This document shows positions 36,542 to 46,311 of a stretch of DNA of 64,000 bases, in pieces. The position numbers and the translations under genes are program-made. How positions within the stretch are numbered: the stretch's first letter is position 1; every line of letters starts with the position of its first letter. This DNA comes from Psychrobacter alimentarius (GTDB taxonomy: Bacteria; Pseudomonadota; Gammaproteobacteria; Pseudomonadales; Moraxellaceae): NCBI RefSeq assembly GCF_001606025.1, contig NZ_CP014945.1, positions 2,232,001-2,296,000 on the forward strand, read 5' to 3'. The notes beneath the pieces were generated by a model. That model was not told the origin of the DNA and ran no database searches. It saw only the letters and a list, made by a program, of their open reading frames with translations.

Positions 36542-37321
36542 ATGACAAACGCTACTACGCAGGACACTTCTATCAATCCAATCTCTGATGCCAACGTATC
36601 TGACCTTCATAAGCGTCAGAACGCTGTTGTCCTACTGTCAGGCGGACTTGATTCAGTCACTTGTTTGTATTGGGCTAAGGCGCGTTATGCCTCTGTCACT
36701 GCGGTCAGCTTCAATTACGGTCAGCGTCACAATAGCGAGCTTGTAGCAGCAAAGGCCATCGCAGAAGCAGCTGAGGTCAATCATAGAATAATCGATATTG
36801 ATATTGCTCAGCTGGGTGGCTCTTCATTGACCGACCACAGCATGATCGTACCTGATGGCGATGCCGATAAGTTCCCCAATAAAAAGCACGATGAGATTGA
36901 TAACGACGCCATACCCAACACTTATGTGCCAGCGCGTAATACCATCTTTTTGTCTTATGCATTGGCAGTTGCCGAAGTGACGGATGCAAATCACATTGTT
37001 ATCGGGGTCAGTTCAGTCGACTACTCTGGATATCCTGACTGCCGCCCAGAATACATTGCAGCCTTCGAGCACATGGCAAATCTTGCCACCAAAGCTGGGG
37101 TCACTGGTCACCACTTGTCTATTCAAACTCCTCTACAGCAGTTGTCAAAAGCTCAAACTATTGAGCTTGGTTTGTCGTTAGGTGTTGATTATGGTCAAAC
37201 GATTTCTTGTTACCGCGCAGATGCCAGCGGTCTTGCGTGCGGTGTCTGTGACAGCTGTGCATTACGCCGTCAGGGATTCGCCCAAGCAGGCGTTGCCGAT
37301 CCCACTCACTATCAAGCTTAA
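36542..37321 (+). CDS. queC: 7-cyano-7-deazaguanine synthase QueC
   Basis: QueC converts carboxy-deazaguanine to preQ0 in queuosine synthesis, using ATP and ammonia. The 259-aa product has PP-loop [15 protein letters not shown] (about residues 33-47), the family motif [15 protein letters not shown] and [15 protein letters not shown], and a zinc site formed by Cys in [21 protein letters not shown] near the C-terminus. It is the only queuosine gene in the window. Confidence 0.95.
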   Translation: MTNATTQDTSINPISDANVSDLHKRQNAVVLLSGGLDSVTCLYWAKARYASVTAVSFNYGQRHNSELVAAKAIAEAAEVNHRIIDIDIAQLGGSSLTDHSMIVPDGDADKFPNKKHDEIDNDAIPNTYVPARNTIFLSYALAVAEVTDANHIVIGVSSVDYSGYPDCRPEYIAAFEHMANLATKAGVTGHHLSIQTPLQQLSKAQTIELGLSLGVDYGQTISCYRADASGLACGVCDSCALRRQGFAQAGVADPTHYQA

Positions 37322-37555
37322 TAATCATTAGAATAGCGATTATGATTAAACAGTGATAGTAAACACTAGCGAAACATTTACTTGCATTAACACAGCAAGC
37401 TGCCGTTGTATTTTAATCGCTATACTTGCTATGGTATGAGCGCTTGCACGTATCAATATTTACTTATCATGCAATGAAGCATTCGCATACGAGTGACCTG
37501 ACTCTAACTTGAGTACAAGATTTAAGAAATTGACACCACCTTTAAGAGGACGTTT

Positions 37556-37885
37556 ATGAAGTTTTTGCCGATGTTACCCCTAGCCCTAGCAGCGATGTTT
37601 GTGATTCCACAAGCAAACGCTGCTGATATTAAACAAAACAATATCAATACTTGCGTTAATGGTGCGGTCAAATACAAAGTCGCTGATAAAGGCAATGCGA
37701 CTAAATTGTGTAGCTGTACTATCGGCGTTCGAAGCAATATGACTATTGGTCAAATGTGGGAAATCGAAAGCTACGCGCAAGACAAAAAAGACCCTTCAAA
37801 CTTGCCTTATGTGAAAAAAATGCAAAAAGACTTGCAGCAGTGCACAGTAGGCTTGGATTTAAAAGAGCCACAAAAACCTGCTTAA
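37556..37885 (+). CDS. Small secreted Cys-containing protein, unknown function
   Basis: The 109-aa product has a signal peptide (FLPMLPLALAAMFVIPQANA, cleavage near ANA-AD) and a mature domain of about 86 residues with four Cys (NTCVNG, LCSCTIG, QQCTVG), enough for two disulfides. GAGGAC lies before the ATG. I recognise no family. It is monocistronic, with a clear terminator after it. Confidence 0.75.
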   Translation: MKFLPMLPLALAAMFVIPQANAADIKQNNINTCVNGAVKYKVADKGNATKLCSCTIGVRSNMTIGQMWEIESYAQDKKDPSNLPYVKKMQKDLQQCTVGLDLKEPQKPA

Positions 37886-37906
37886 CCCATCATGAGGTTG
37901 ATATAC

Positions 37907-37937
37907 AAAAGACTGGCTATTGCCAGTCTTTTTTGTT
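37907..37937 (+). terminator. Rho-independent terminator
   Basis: AAAAGACTGGC / GCCAGTCTTTT with a TATT loop and T-tract, 22 bp after the small secreted-protein gene. Confidence 0.88.
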
Positions 37938-38050
37938 GCCAATACAGAAACAAAGTGTAAAACTCATCATTAATTGCTGCAAATCTGCCTATAATAAGAT
38001 ATCTATAAATATACCAATCACATATAAACAAAACCAATAAGGAATCTACA

Positions 38051-38560
38051 ATGGCAAAGCCAACCACAGAAGACATCACGTTACCAACCTTTCCTGTCAC
38101 CATGGTAAGAGAATTGGATGGACATTTTATTCATGATGAGATTAGTTTAAAAGAGATGGTCGCCAATACCAATAAAGGCCTTATCCTTTATTTTTATCCC
38201 AAAGACAATACGCCAGGCTGTACCACGCAAGCGACAGAATTTACAGCTCAGCTGAACGAGTTTGATGATTTAGGCTACGATATTATTGGCGTATCACGTG
38301 ACAGCGTAGAATCACACGAAAAATTTATTGCAAAGCAAGATTTACAAATCGCGCTTATCAGCGATACTGATGAAAAGTTATGCCAATACTTTGATGTGAT
38401 CAAAGAGAAAAACATGTATGGCAATATCACATTAGGGCTGGTACGTTCGGCCTTTGTTTTTAATACCGAAGGTAAGCTCACTCATGCTCAACGAAACCTA
38501 CGTGCTAAAGGCTACACCGAGCGTTTGCTTGAAACATTGACCACTTCATCACAAAACTAA
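38051..38560 (+). CDS. bcp: Thioredoxin-dependent thiol peroxidase (Bcp/PrxQ)
   Basis: The 169-aa peroxiredoxin has the peroxidatic Cys in FYPKDNTPGCTTQATEFTAQ (about residue 57). The usual Bcp CTxEA reads CTTQA, so the nearby Glu is Gln. There is no second Cys five residues on, as in 1-Cys members; a later Cys occurs in DEKLCQYFDV. AAGGA precedes the ATG. It detoxifies peroxides in the cytoplasm. Confidence 0.9.
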   Translation: MAKPTTEDITLPTFPVTMVRELDGHFIHDEISLKEMVANTNKGLILYFYPKDNTPGCTTQATEFTAQLNEFDDLGYDIIGVSRDSVESHEKFIAKQDLQIALISDTDEKLCQYFDVIKEKNMYGNITLGLVRSAFVFNTEGKLTHAQRNLRAKGYTERLLETLTTSSQN

Positions 38561-38672
38561 AACCATACCTGATAAAAAAATTATGAAATGGCTGTGAACA
38601 AACGTTATGATAAAAATCTAGGACCAAATAATAAAGACATTCCTTACTAATAAAACATTACTTGAGAATAAT

Positions 38673-40166
38673 ATGAATAAACCGTCTAGCGTTTCTGCTG
38701 ATAATGCCTCATCCAAAGTCACTCGTAAGGTCTCTGTGGCTATTATTGGCGCTGGTACAGCTGGTCAAAATGCCTTTCGCCAAGCCAGTAAAATGTTCGA
38801 TGATGTCGTCATTATCAATGAAGGATTTTGGACAACCACCTGTATCGCTGTCGGCTGTATGCCTAGTAAGCTACTGATTGCAGCCGCTGATCGTGCCCAT
38901 GATGCCAACCATTCTACAGAATTTGGTATTCATACCACCACTCAGATAGATGGCAAGCAAGTCATGCAGCGCGTGCGTGATGAGCGCAGTCATTTTGCTA
39001 GTTATATCAAAAAACAAGTAGACAGTTGGCCGGATGATAAAAAAATTGCCGGCCATGCTCATATCAACGAGCAGGGTTTGATTGAAGTCAACGACGAATT
39101 GATTGAGGCCAGTCAAATTATCGTTGCCACTGGCAGCTCGCCTTTTATTCCAGAGGGTTGGGCCGATAAGCTTGGCGATACACTTCTAACTTCTAATACT
39201 GTGTTTGAGCTGGCAGATTTGCCAAAGTCACTGGCAGTAATCGGCGCAGGCTCAATAGGACTTGAACTCGCACAAGCATTCAAACGTTTGGGCGTAGACG
39301 TCACTTTATTCAATCGAGAAAAACGCGTTGCTGGTCTTAAAGATGATGACATTAATAACAAAGCCATTGATTGTTTAAGTAGTCAATTGACCATGCATTT
39401 GGGCAGTAAAATTAACGAGGTTGGTCATAATACTATTGAAAATGAAGGGACTGCTGCATTTATTGATTATGAAGACAGTGCTGGTGAGTTACAGCAATGG
39501 CAAGGTGAATATGTACTGGTCGCAACAGGCCGTCGCAACAACATAAAACAGCTAGGCATTGAACATCTGGGCGTTGAGCTTGATGACAAAAACCGTCCTA
39601 AAGATCTGAGCAAAAAAACAGGTCAGATTGGTGATCTGAATGTCTATATCGTTGGTGATGCCAATGCTCATATCCCATTGCTACATGTTGCTAGTGATGA
39701 AGGCTATAGTGCGGGCAGTATGGTCTGCAAAAATAATGAAGACGCTTATATTCGCCCTCCTGCGATACCTTTCTCTATCGTTTTTTGCTCTCCACAAATT
39801 GTTAACGTTGGCAAATCGCTTCCAGAAATCCAACAAGATCCAGACCTAAAATACGTCGTGGGTAGCGTCAGTTTTGATAATCAAGGTCGTAGTCGTGTCA
39901 TGGGCGTCAACTGTGGTCTATTGCATATTTACGGCTGTAAAAAAACCGACAGAGTATTAGGGGCGAGCATGGTTGGGCCTGATGCCGAGTACATTGGACA
40001 TATTTTAGCAACAGCGATTACCAATGATTTGAGTGTCAAAGACCTGTTAAATACGCCTTTTTACCATCCTACGATACTAGAAGGTCTAAGAACCGCATTA
40101 CAAGATGTCCAGCATAAAATGGAAATTCCCTATCAGTTTCATGACACCCAAGAAAATAACTTTTAA
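38673..40166 (+). CDS. Dihydrolipoyl dehydrogenase-like flavoprotein disulfide reductase
   Basis: The 497-aa product has an N-terminal FAD dinucleotide fold (VAIIGAGTAGQNAFRQA), the redox disulfide CIAVGC in TTCIAVGCMPSKLL, an NAD fold (SLAVIGAGSIGLELAQAFKR), a second FAD motif (NVYIVGDANAHIPLLHVA) and a C-terminal dimerisation domain with a catalytic His-x-x-x-x-E-like region (PFYHPTILEGLR). No 2-oxoacid dehydrogenase genes are adjacent, so the physiological disulfide substrate is open. Confidence 0.88.
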   Translation: MNKPSSVSADNASSKVTRKVSVAIIGAGTAGQNAFRQASKMFDDVVIINEGFWTTTCIAVGCMPSKLLIAAADRAHDANHSTEFGIHTTTQIDGKQVMQRVRDERSHFASYIKKQVDSWPDDKKIAGHAHINEQGLIEVNDELIEASQIIVATGSSPFIPEGWADKLGDTLLTSNTVFELADLPKSLAVIGAGSIGLELAQAFKRLGVDVTLFNREKRVAGLKDDDINNKAIDCLSSQLTMHLGSKINEVGHNTIENEGTAAFIDYEDSAGELQQWQGEYVLVATGRRNNIKQLGIEHLGVELDDKNRPKDLSKKTGQIGDLNVYIVGDANAHIPLLHVASDEGYSAGSMVCKNNEDAYIRPPAIPFSIVFCSPQIVNVGKSLPEIQQDPDLKYVVGSVSFDNQGRSRVMGVNCGLLHIYGCKKTDRVLGASMVGPDAEYIGHILATAITNDLSVKDLLNTPFYHPTILEGLRTALQDVQHKMEIPYQFHDTQENNF

Positions 40167-40285
40167 TAATAAGGTTAGCCATAAGAGAAACGATACATTT
40201 AGTATTAGATGTATTCAATAGTAATCGTCACTCAGGTTACCTGCTTAACGACCTAATGCCATTCACACACCGCATGGACTGAACA

Positions 40286-41473
40286 ATGCAAATTGCTAGT
40301 ATTAAGGATTTTTTTGAAGAGATTGTTAATGATCTCCATACTAGCCTTTATCTTGGACTTGGCGGTTCTATAGAAGAGGAGACGTTTGATTGGAAATCCC
40401 AAGCGGTTGAGCTGACCAGTACTGGTATAAAAATCCTAATACTGCTTGCCATATTGGGATTTTTTTATTGGCTCACGGTTTATATGGTTAAGCAAAGTAG
40501 AACAAAAATTCGGCTAAATGAGCGACGTACCAAAATTGTGCGCTCAGTGCTTCGCTATATTTGGATCGTCGCCAGTTTTATCGCGATTATGAGTCAAATG
40601 AATTTTAAACCAGAAACGATTGAAGCCACAGCAAAAGCAAGCACTTGGGCCGGTATTTATTACGTGCTTTGGGCCACGTCAGGACAAGTTATTCATAGAG
40701 TATTGCAGCATTATGGACTCAACGCTTCTATAGAGCAGCTGCTCAAAAATATTTTGTCTGTGTTACTACTGGTACTTGGGCTTGCCAGCGTCATGGCGCA
40801 GTTTGGCTTTGATATCGTCTCATTGGTTGCAGGTTTGGGTATTGTCGGATTGGCAGTAGGTTTTGCAGCGCAATCAACGCTTGCCAACTTTATTGCTGGT
40901 ATCACTATTTTGCTTGAGCAATCCTTTCAGGTTGGCGATTGGATCCATATCAATGAAAATGAAGGCCGCGTGGTACTGATTGCTTTGCGCACGACCCACA
41001 TTTTGACTCGCGACAACATCACCGTCATTATCCCAAATTCTAATGTTGCTTCATCTGAAGTCATTAATCTGACCTCAAAAAACTTTATACGTTTTGACAT
41101 TCGTGTCCGCATTGCTTTTGAAGATGATATCGCCACAGCACGTAAAGAGATTTTACAAGTACTTACTGATACTGAGGTGATACTCAGTCGCCCTGAACAT
41201 TCAGCCACCGTGGCAGAAATTGGCGAATATGGCGTGTTCTTTATCGTACGTTTTTGGGTAAAACCTGCTGCTGTTGCTCGCATGCCCATTATTAAAGAGA
41301 ACTTAAGAGAAGACATCAAACGTGCCTTTGATAATGCGGGTGTTTCTACCCCCTACCCCCATATGCGTTTGCTGATGCCAAGTGAGACCGATCATCCTAT
41401 CGCCACCAAATCTTTTACGGCTGCAACATCAATGGTTTCAGACGGTGTACCACTGACGAAAAACGATCATTAA
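40286..41473 (+). CDS. MscS-family mechanosensitive channel
   Basis: The 395-aa membrane protein has three or four helices. The MscS signature spans pore helix TM3 and the beta domain: GLGIVGLAVGFAAQSTLANFIAG followed by ITILLEQSFQVGDWI (about residues 185-220). A cytoplasmic vestibule domain follows (VIIPNSNVASSEVINLTSK). The N-terminus has an additional 50-residue segment before TM1. It should release osmolytes on hypo-osmotic shock. Confidence 0.9.
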   Translation: MQIASIKDFFEEIVNDLHTSLYLGLGGSIEEETFDWKSQAVELTSTGIKILILLAILGFFYWLTVYMVKQSRTKIRLNERRTKIVRSVLRYIWIVASFIAIMSQMNFKPETIEATAKASTWAGIYYVLWATSGQVIHRVLQHYGLNASIEQLLKNILSVLLLVLGLASVMAQFGFDIVSLVAGLGIVGLAVGFAAQSTLANFIAGITILLEQSFQVGDWIHINENEGRVVLIALRTTHILTRDNITVIIPNSNVASSEVINLTSKNFIRFDIRVRIAFEDDIATARKEILQVLTDTEVILSRPEHSATVAEIGEYGVFFIVRFWVKPAAVARMPIIKENLREDIKRAFDNAGVSTPYPHMRLLMPSETDHPIATKSFTAATSMVSDGVPLTKNDH

Positions 41474-41641
41474 TGCTATAAATTCATCTTAAATTTTTGA
41501 CAATCAATCATTCTCGTATTGAAACGTCTTTTTAAACATAAGCACTTTAGACCATCCTACCCTGAACTATGGTAAAATTACTGGTTAAATCGCCCATTTC
41601 ATTATTCGCATTTTTTGTCAATTTAGCTCACAGGTATTCGT

Positions 41642-43948
41642 ATGACCGTAACAACCGCAACCGCCACTCCAGCTGCCTCTCCATCAGAGTTGTCGCTTGA
41701 TCTTATCATCACCTGTGCCGATGGGCTTGAGACGCCGCTACAGACCGAGCTGACAAGTTTTGGGATTGCAAGCGATATCAAAAGCACAGGGCGTCTGGCG
41801 GTCACTGGCACCTTGCGTGATTTATATACTATTTGTCTTTGGTCACGTGTCGCATCTCGAGTATTGATGCTCATCAAACGTAGAAACATTAATGCCGAAT
41901 ATGATGTGGCTGAGCAAATCTATGGTTTGGCAAAATCAGTCAATTGGACTGAGCAATTTAACTTAGAACAAACTTTTGCGATTCGTCTGTCTGTTGATAA
42001 ACGCGTGGCTGTCAGCCAGCAGTTTGCGATGCTGCGTATCAAAGATGCTGTTGCCGATACCTTTAACGAAGTTTATGACAGTCGTCCTAATGTCGACAGT
42101 AAAAATCCAGATTTTTCCATTTTTGCGACGGTAAACGACAAACAAGCCGAGTTGTATTTGGATTTGTCAGGAACCAGTTTGCATCGCCGTGGCTACCGTG
42201 TGGCAATGACTGAAGCGCCTTTAAAGGAAAACTTGGCAGCGGCTCTACTCTATAGCGCAGGCTGGCATCAGAAAAACGAGGCAGGCAACGCGCCTTTTTA
42301 TGACGCGCTTGTCGATCCGATGTGTGGTTCTGGCACCTTTATTATCGAAGCGCTACTCATGCATTGCGATTATGCAGTGGGCATTGATAAAGCGGCCAAT
42401 CAATTTGGTTTTTATGAGTGGCAGCATCATGACGATGCGTTATGGCAAGAGATGATTGATGATGCGCAGATGCGTTTTCGTGAAGCGTTAGAGATTGCGA
42501 ATGAGCAACCAGATACCCTACCTTTAATCTTGGGATTTGATGCAGACAGCGGCGCGATTGTGGCAACCGAAAAAAACCTCATCGCCGCAGGCTTGCAAGA
42601 TTTATTACCCCTACTCGATATTGAAACGCGTGCATTGGATCAGCTTAGTGGTGTCCTAAAACCCTTAGTTGATGATGGTCGAATGAGCAACCCTCTCGTC
42701 ATCACCAACCCGCCTTATGGAGAGCGTTTGGGTGACGAAGAGATGATCAAGCCGCTTTATCACGCCTTGGGTTTGATTTTGCAAGACAGTTTTGCGGCGA
42801 GTGATATCAATCCAATGGTTGGCATATTGGCGTCCAACGTCGAACAAGTCGACATACTGCCAATTAAAGAACCGAAAACCTTGCGCTGTCACAATGGTGC
42901 GATCACGGTTTACTTCCGTTACGGCACTTTAATCGCCGGACAAACTGGCAACCTTGTGAGCCGCTTTGAGAAACATGAGATTGACGTGGAAGATGGACAA
43001 GACTTCGTCAATCGGTTGCAAAAAAACCTGACCAAACTTAAAAAACTTGCCAAAAAAGACAACGTCAGCAATATTCGCGTCTACGATGCTGATTTGCCTG
43101 ATTTCAAAGTGGCCATCGATTTATACGGTGATTACGCTCACGTACAAGAGTATGCGCCGCCCAAAACGATTCCACCAGAAACTGCAAAAAAACGCTTTAA
43201 TTTGGCATTGATGGGTATTCGTGAAGTGTTTGGTATCAACCGTGAACAAATCTTTATCAAAACACGGGCGCGCCAATCTGGTAATGATCAGTATAGCAAA
43301 CAAGGCAATACTGAGAAGCGTGGTAAATTTTATGTTGCGCGTGAAGACGGCGCTTATCTTTATGTTAATTTTACCGATTATCTCGATACGGGTTTGTTCA
43401 TTGACCATCGTAATATGCGTGCACGTATCAAAGATAACAGTCGCGGCAAATCCGTATTAAATCTATTTGCTTATACGTGTACAGCGAGTGTGCATGCTGC
43501 TTTGGCGGGCGCCAAAAAAGTGACCAGTGTTGATCTGTCACAAAACTACCTAGACTGGGGCAAACAAAACTTTGTACTCAATGGTCTGGATGTCAGTCGT
43601 AACAAATATCAGTTTGTTGCCGCTGATATCTTTGAATGGATCAAAGACAATACTGAGCAATTTGACATTATCTTTATTGATCCACCCACTTTTTCGAACT
43701 CTAAAAAGTTCCAAGGTACATTTGACGTACAGCGTGATCATGCGGCTCTTATCAACCGTGCGATGAATCGTCTAACATCTGATGGTGTCTTGTATTTCTC
43801 TAATAACTTTACTCGGTTTGAGTTAGATGAGCAGTTGACCCAGCGCTACGATATTATCGATATCACACAAAAAACGATCGGGTTTGATTTTAATATCAAA
43901 AAACCTATTCATCAAAGTTTTGAGATTCGTCATCGCCAAAGTCTGTAA
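41642..43948 (+). CDS. rlmKL: Bifunctional 23S rRNA methyltransferase RlmKL
   Basis: RlmKL methylates 23S rRNA G2445 (N2) and G2069 (N7). The 768-aa product has an N-terminal THUMP domain (about residues 50-165), an N2-methyltransferase domain with DPMCGSGTFIIEALL and catalytic NPPYGERLG, then a C-terminal RlmK domain with VLNLFAYTCTASVHAA and IFIDPPTFSNSKKF. The length is close to the fused gammaproteobacterial form. A terminator follows at 44070. Confidence 0.95.
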   Translation: MTVTTATATPAASPSELSLDLIITCADGLETPLQTELTSFGIASDIKSTGRLAVTGTLRDLYTICLWSRVASRVLMLIKRRNINAEYDVAEQIYGLAKSVNWTEQFNLEQTFAIRLSVDKRVAVSQQFAMLRIKDAVADTFNEVYDSRPNVDSKNPDFSIFATVNDKQAELYLDLSGTSLHRRGYRVAMTEAPLKENLAAALLYSAGWHQKNEAGNAPFYDALVDPMCGSGTFIIEALLMHCDYAVGIDKAANQFGFYEWQHHDDALWQEMIDDAQMRFREALEIANEQPDTLPLILGFDADSGAIVATEKNLIAAGLQDLLPLLDIETRALDQLSGVLKPLVDDGRMSNPLVITNPPYGERLGDEEMIKPLYHALGLILQDSFAASDINPMVGILASNVEQVDILPIKEPKTLRCHNGAITVYFRYGTLIAGQTGNLVSRFEKHEIDVEDGQDFVNRLQKNLTKLKKLAKKDNVSNIRVYDADLPDFKVAIDLYGDYAHVQEYAPPKTIPPETAKKRFNLALMGIREVFGINREQIFIKTRARQSGNDQYSKQGNTEKRGKFYVAREDGAYLYVNFTDYLDTGLFIDHRNMRARIKDNSRGKSVLNLFAYTCTASVHAALAGAKKVTSVDLSQNYLDWGKQNFVLNGLDVSRNKYQFVAADIFEWIKDNTEQFDIIFIDPPTFSNSKKFQGTFDVQRDHAALINRAMNRLTSDGVLYFSNNFTRFELDEQLTQRYDIIDITQKTIGFDFNIKKPIHQSFEIRHRQSL

Positions 43949-44069
43949 GCGACCACTTAGCTTTAAGTAATTACTTAATAATCAAAGCATAGTGACCATT
44001 AAAATTGTCTTTAAAGTATAAACAGCACCTAACGCTTTGTTTTTGTGTTCAATTCAGATAAAACATAAC

Positions 44070-44105
44070 AATGACCCAATCAGCTTTGATTGGGTCATTT
44101 TTTGT
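44070..44105 (+). terminator. Rho-independent terminator after rlmKL
   Basis: AATGACCCAATCA / TGATTGGGTCATT with a GCTT loop and six Ts, 122 bp after the stop. A 16-bp palindrome (TTAAGTAATTACTTAA, 43963-43978) lies between the two. The terminator is inside the spurious upstream extension of terD. Confidence 0.88.
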
Positions 44106-44223
44106 TGTTATGATAGACCGTCATCAAGTAATGGTTTCATGTCATTTTTTGCCAAACATTGCTTTTTTCATGATTATAAATGTATTTGAACTTTTCACTG
44201 ACTCTAATAATAAGGACAATTTC

Positions 44224-44799
44224 ATGGCTTTATCACTTAATAAAGGCGGTAATTTATCGCTAACAAAAACTGACCCAAATTTGACCAAGCTGCTGATCGG
44301 TCTTGGCTGGGATGAGCGTGCAACTTCTGGCGCTGAGTTCGATCTCGATGCGAGTGTCTTTTTGCTAAATAATGCAGGCAAAGTACGTGGCGACCATGAC
44401 TTTATCTTTTATAACCAGTTAAAATCCGATAATGGCTCCGTTGAGCATACAGGTGATAATCGTACTGGCGAAGGCGATGGTGATGATGAAGTCATCAAGG
44501 TAAACCTGACTCAAGTACCCGCTGATATCGATAAAATTGTAGTGACGGTAACCATCCATGACGCCGCTACTCGTAATCAGAACTTTGGGCAAGTCGCCAA
44601 TGCTTTTATCCGTGTTGTTAATGAAGAAACGGGCACTGAAGTCGTACGTTTTGACTTAGCAGAAGATTACTCTGTCGAGACAGCCATGGTATTTGGTGAA
44701 GTATATCGTCACAATGGTGAGTGGAAATTCCGTGCCGTCGGTCAAGGATATTCAGGCGGTTTGCAAGCCATGTGTCAGCAGTATGGTGTTGATATCTAA
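44224..44799 (+). CDS. terD: TerD-family stress protein
   Basis: The 191-aa cytoplasmic protein is a single TerD domain with [25 protein letters not shown] and the acidic calcium-binding loop [15 protein letters not shown], ending [20 protein letters not shown]. TerD proteins bind Ca2+ and belong to tellurite/phage/stress loci. I chose the ATG at 44224 ([13 protein letters not shown], the family start), preceded by AAGGAC; the open frame extends 51 codons upstream through a terminator. It is the first gene of the Ter locus and nearest E. coli TerD among the paralogues by eye. Confidence 0.93.
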   Translation: MALSLNKGGNLSLTKTDPNLTKLLIGLGWDERATSGAEFDLDASVFLLNNAGKVRGDHDFIFYNQLKSDNGSVEHTGDNRTGEGDGDDEVIKVNLTQVPADIDKIVVTVTIHDAATRNQNFGQVANAFIRVVNEETGTEVVRFDLAEDYSVETAMVFGEVYRHNGEWKFRAVGQGYSGGLQAMCQQYGVDI

Positions 44800-44851
44800 A
44801 CAAGGGTTTCGCCTTGAAATATAAAACATGTCTAGTTGCAAAATAGTCACA

Positions 44852-44878
44852 ATTATTGATAGCCAAATGGTCAATAAT
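44852..44878. repeat. Inverted repeat upstream of the DUF475 gene
   Basis: ATTATTGA / TCAATAAT with an 11-bp centre containing CCA-AA-TGG, in the terD-DUF475 gap, upstream of a terminator. It may be an operator or part of the terD mRNA tail. Confidence 0.4.
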
Positions 44879-44906
44879 ACTTTATGTTTCATCTGAATTT
44901 ATACAT

Positions 44907-44936
44907 AAAAAGTGGTTAGTGATAACCACTTTTTTA
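44907..44936 (+). terminator. Rho-independent terminator after terD
   Basis: AAAAGTGGTTA / TAACCACTTTT with a GTGA loop and T-tract. It separates terD from the next membrane-protein gene. Confidence 0.88.
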
Positions 44937-44990
44937 TGGCGTGTTTATACTAGACTGACCTTAGCTTTACGCAACCAGACAGGATGTGTC

Positions 44991-46064
44991 ATGAGACATT
45001 TTTATTTAGATTTTATCTTCACAGCCATCGCTCTAGCAATAGCAGCGTGGTGGGGATATTCACATGGCGGTATGGGTGGCCTGATAACTACCCTATCCAT
45101 TACCGCTATTTTGGCCGTTATGGAGATTTCATTATCGTTTGATAATGCGGTGGTCAATGCCTCAGTCCTTAAGGGCTGGGACGAATTTTGGAAAAAGATA
45201 TTTTTAACCGTTGGTATTTTGATCGCCGTATTCGGTATGCGCTTAGTATTCCCTATTGTCATCGTCGCAGTGACTGCCGATCTTGGCATGATGCAAGTGA
45301 TTGATTTGGCATTGAATAATCCTGAAGAATATTCAGCCAGATTGATGGCACATCACGCTGAAATTTCAGCCTTTGGTGGTATTTTCTTACTCTTGGTATT
45401 CTTAAACTTTATCTTTGATGACAAAGAAGTACATTGGTTCGATTGGCTTGAAAGTCGCTTAGCAAAACTGGGTAAAGTCGATGCCATGAGCGTATTCGTA
45501 GCCCTTATTGTCCTGATGATTTCAGTATCTTGGGCGACCGCTGAGCAGGCTGGTGCGGTATTAATTGCAGGCGTTTGGGGTATCCTAGTGTATCTGGGTG
45601 TGCAAGTAATCTCTGGTATGCTTGAGGGCGATCTTGAAGAAGAACTAGACGCTCAAGGCAATAGTACTGGTGCTGCCACTAGCGCTATCATGAAGGGCGG
45701 TATTATCGGTTTCTTATATTTAGAAGTCCTTGATGCTTCGTTCAGTTTTGATGGTGTGATCGGTGCATTTGCTATTACTAACGACGTCATCGTGATTATG
45801 CTTGGTCTTGCAATTGGTGCAATGTTTGTGCGTTCAATGACTATTTTCTTAGTAGATAAAGGCACACTTGATGAATTTATCTATCTTGAGCATGGTGCGC
45901 ATTACGCCATCGGTGCACTTGCCGTTATCATGTTGCTTTCTGTAAAATTCCACGTACCTGAGCTGATTACTGGTCTTATCGGTATCGCCTTTATTGGTTT
46001 TGCACTATGGGCATCACTAAAGCACCGCAAGCTCGAAAAAGCTAAAGAAGCCCATTCGAATTAA
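44991..46064 (+). CDS. DUF475/TerC-like integral membrane protein
   Basis: The 357-aa protein has about nine membrane segments and the TerC-superfamily acidic motif MEISLSFDNAVVNASVLKGW (residues about 44-63). A second membrane acidic motif is EVLDASFSFDGVIGAFAITN (about 244-263). DUF475 proteins replace or accompany TerC in Ter loci and are thought to be metal-ion transporters partnering TerD-family proteins. The ATG at 44991 with AGGA upstream is preferred; 45 upstream codons lack resemblance. A terminator follows. Confidence 0.9.
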   Translation: MRHFYLDFIFTAIALAIAAWWGYSHGGMGGLITTLSITAILAVMEISLSFDNAVVNASVLKGWDEFWKKIFLTVGILIAVFGMRLVFPIVIVAVTADLGMMQVIDLALNNPEEYSARLMAHHAEISAFGGIFLLLVFLNFIFDDKEVHWFDWLESRLAKLGKVDAMSVFVALIVLMISVSWATAEQAGAVLIAGVWGILVYLGVQVISGMLEGDLEEELDAQGNSTGAATSAIMKGGIIGFLYLEVLDASFSFDGVIGAFAITNDVIVIMLGLAIGAMFVRSMTIFLVDKGTLDEFIYLEHGAHYAIGALAVIMLLSVKFHVPELITGLIGIAFIGFALWASLKHRKLEKAKEAHSN

Positions 46065-46094
46065 AACGTATTATTAATATGATACGTCTTATAT

Positions 46095-46132
46095 AAGCAG
46101 ATTATATCATCAGATATGGTCTGCTTTTTTTT
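46095..46132 (+). terminator. Rho-independent terminator after the DUF475 gene
   Basis: AAGCAGA...GATATGGTCTGCTT pairing with inner ATATC/GATAT, then eight Ts, 31 bp after the stop. Confidence 0.8.
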
Positions 46133-46311
46133 GCATGACTCTACTTCCTTCATGGAGCTGATATTTAAGATACCGATGTCATAAAACCATTTTCGCTCAA
46201 AATGCAAATTTTTCATCCTTGTGACTCTATATTCGGTTAAAATCGCTGCTCTATCAGTACAATCCTTTATAACACAACCTTCACCAACAGAAATACGGCT
46301 ATACAACTTAT

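Noticed and set aside
44071..44223. N-terminal extension of terD
   Set aside because: It would translate through the rlmKL terminator; the family start and Shine-Dalgarno are at 44224.
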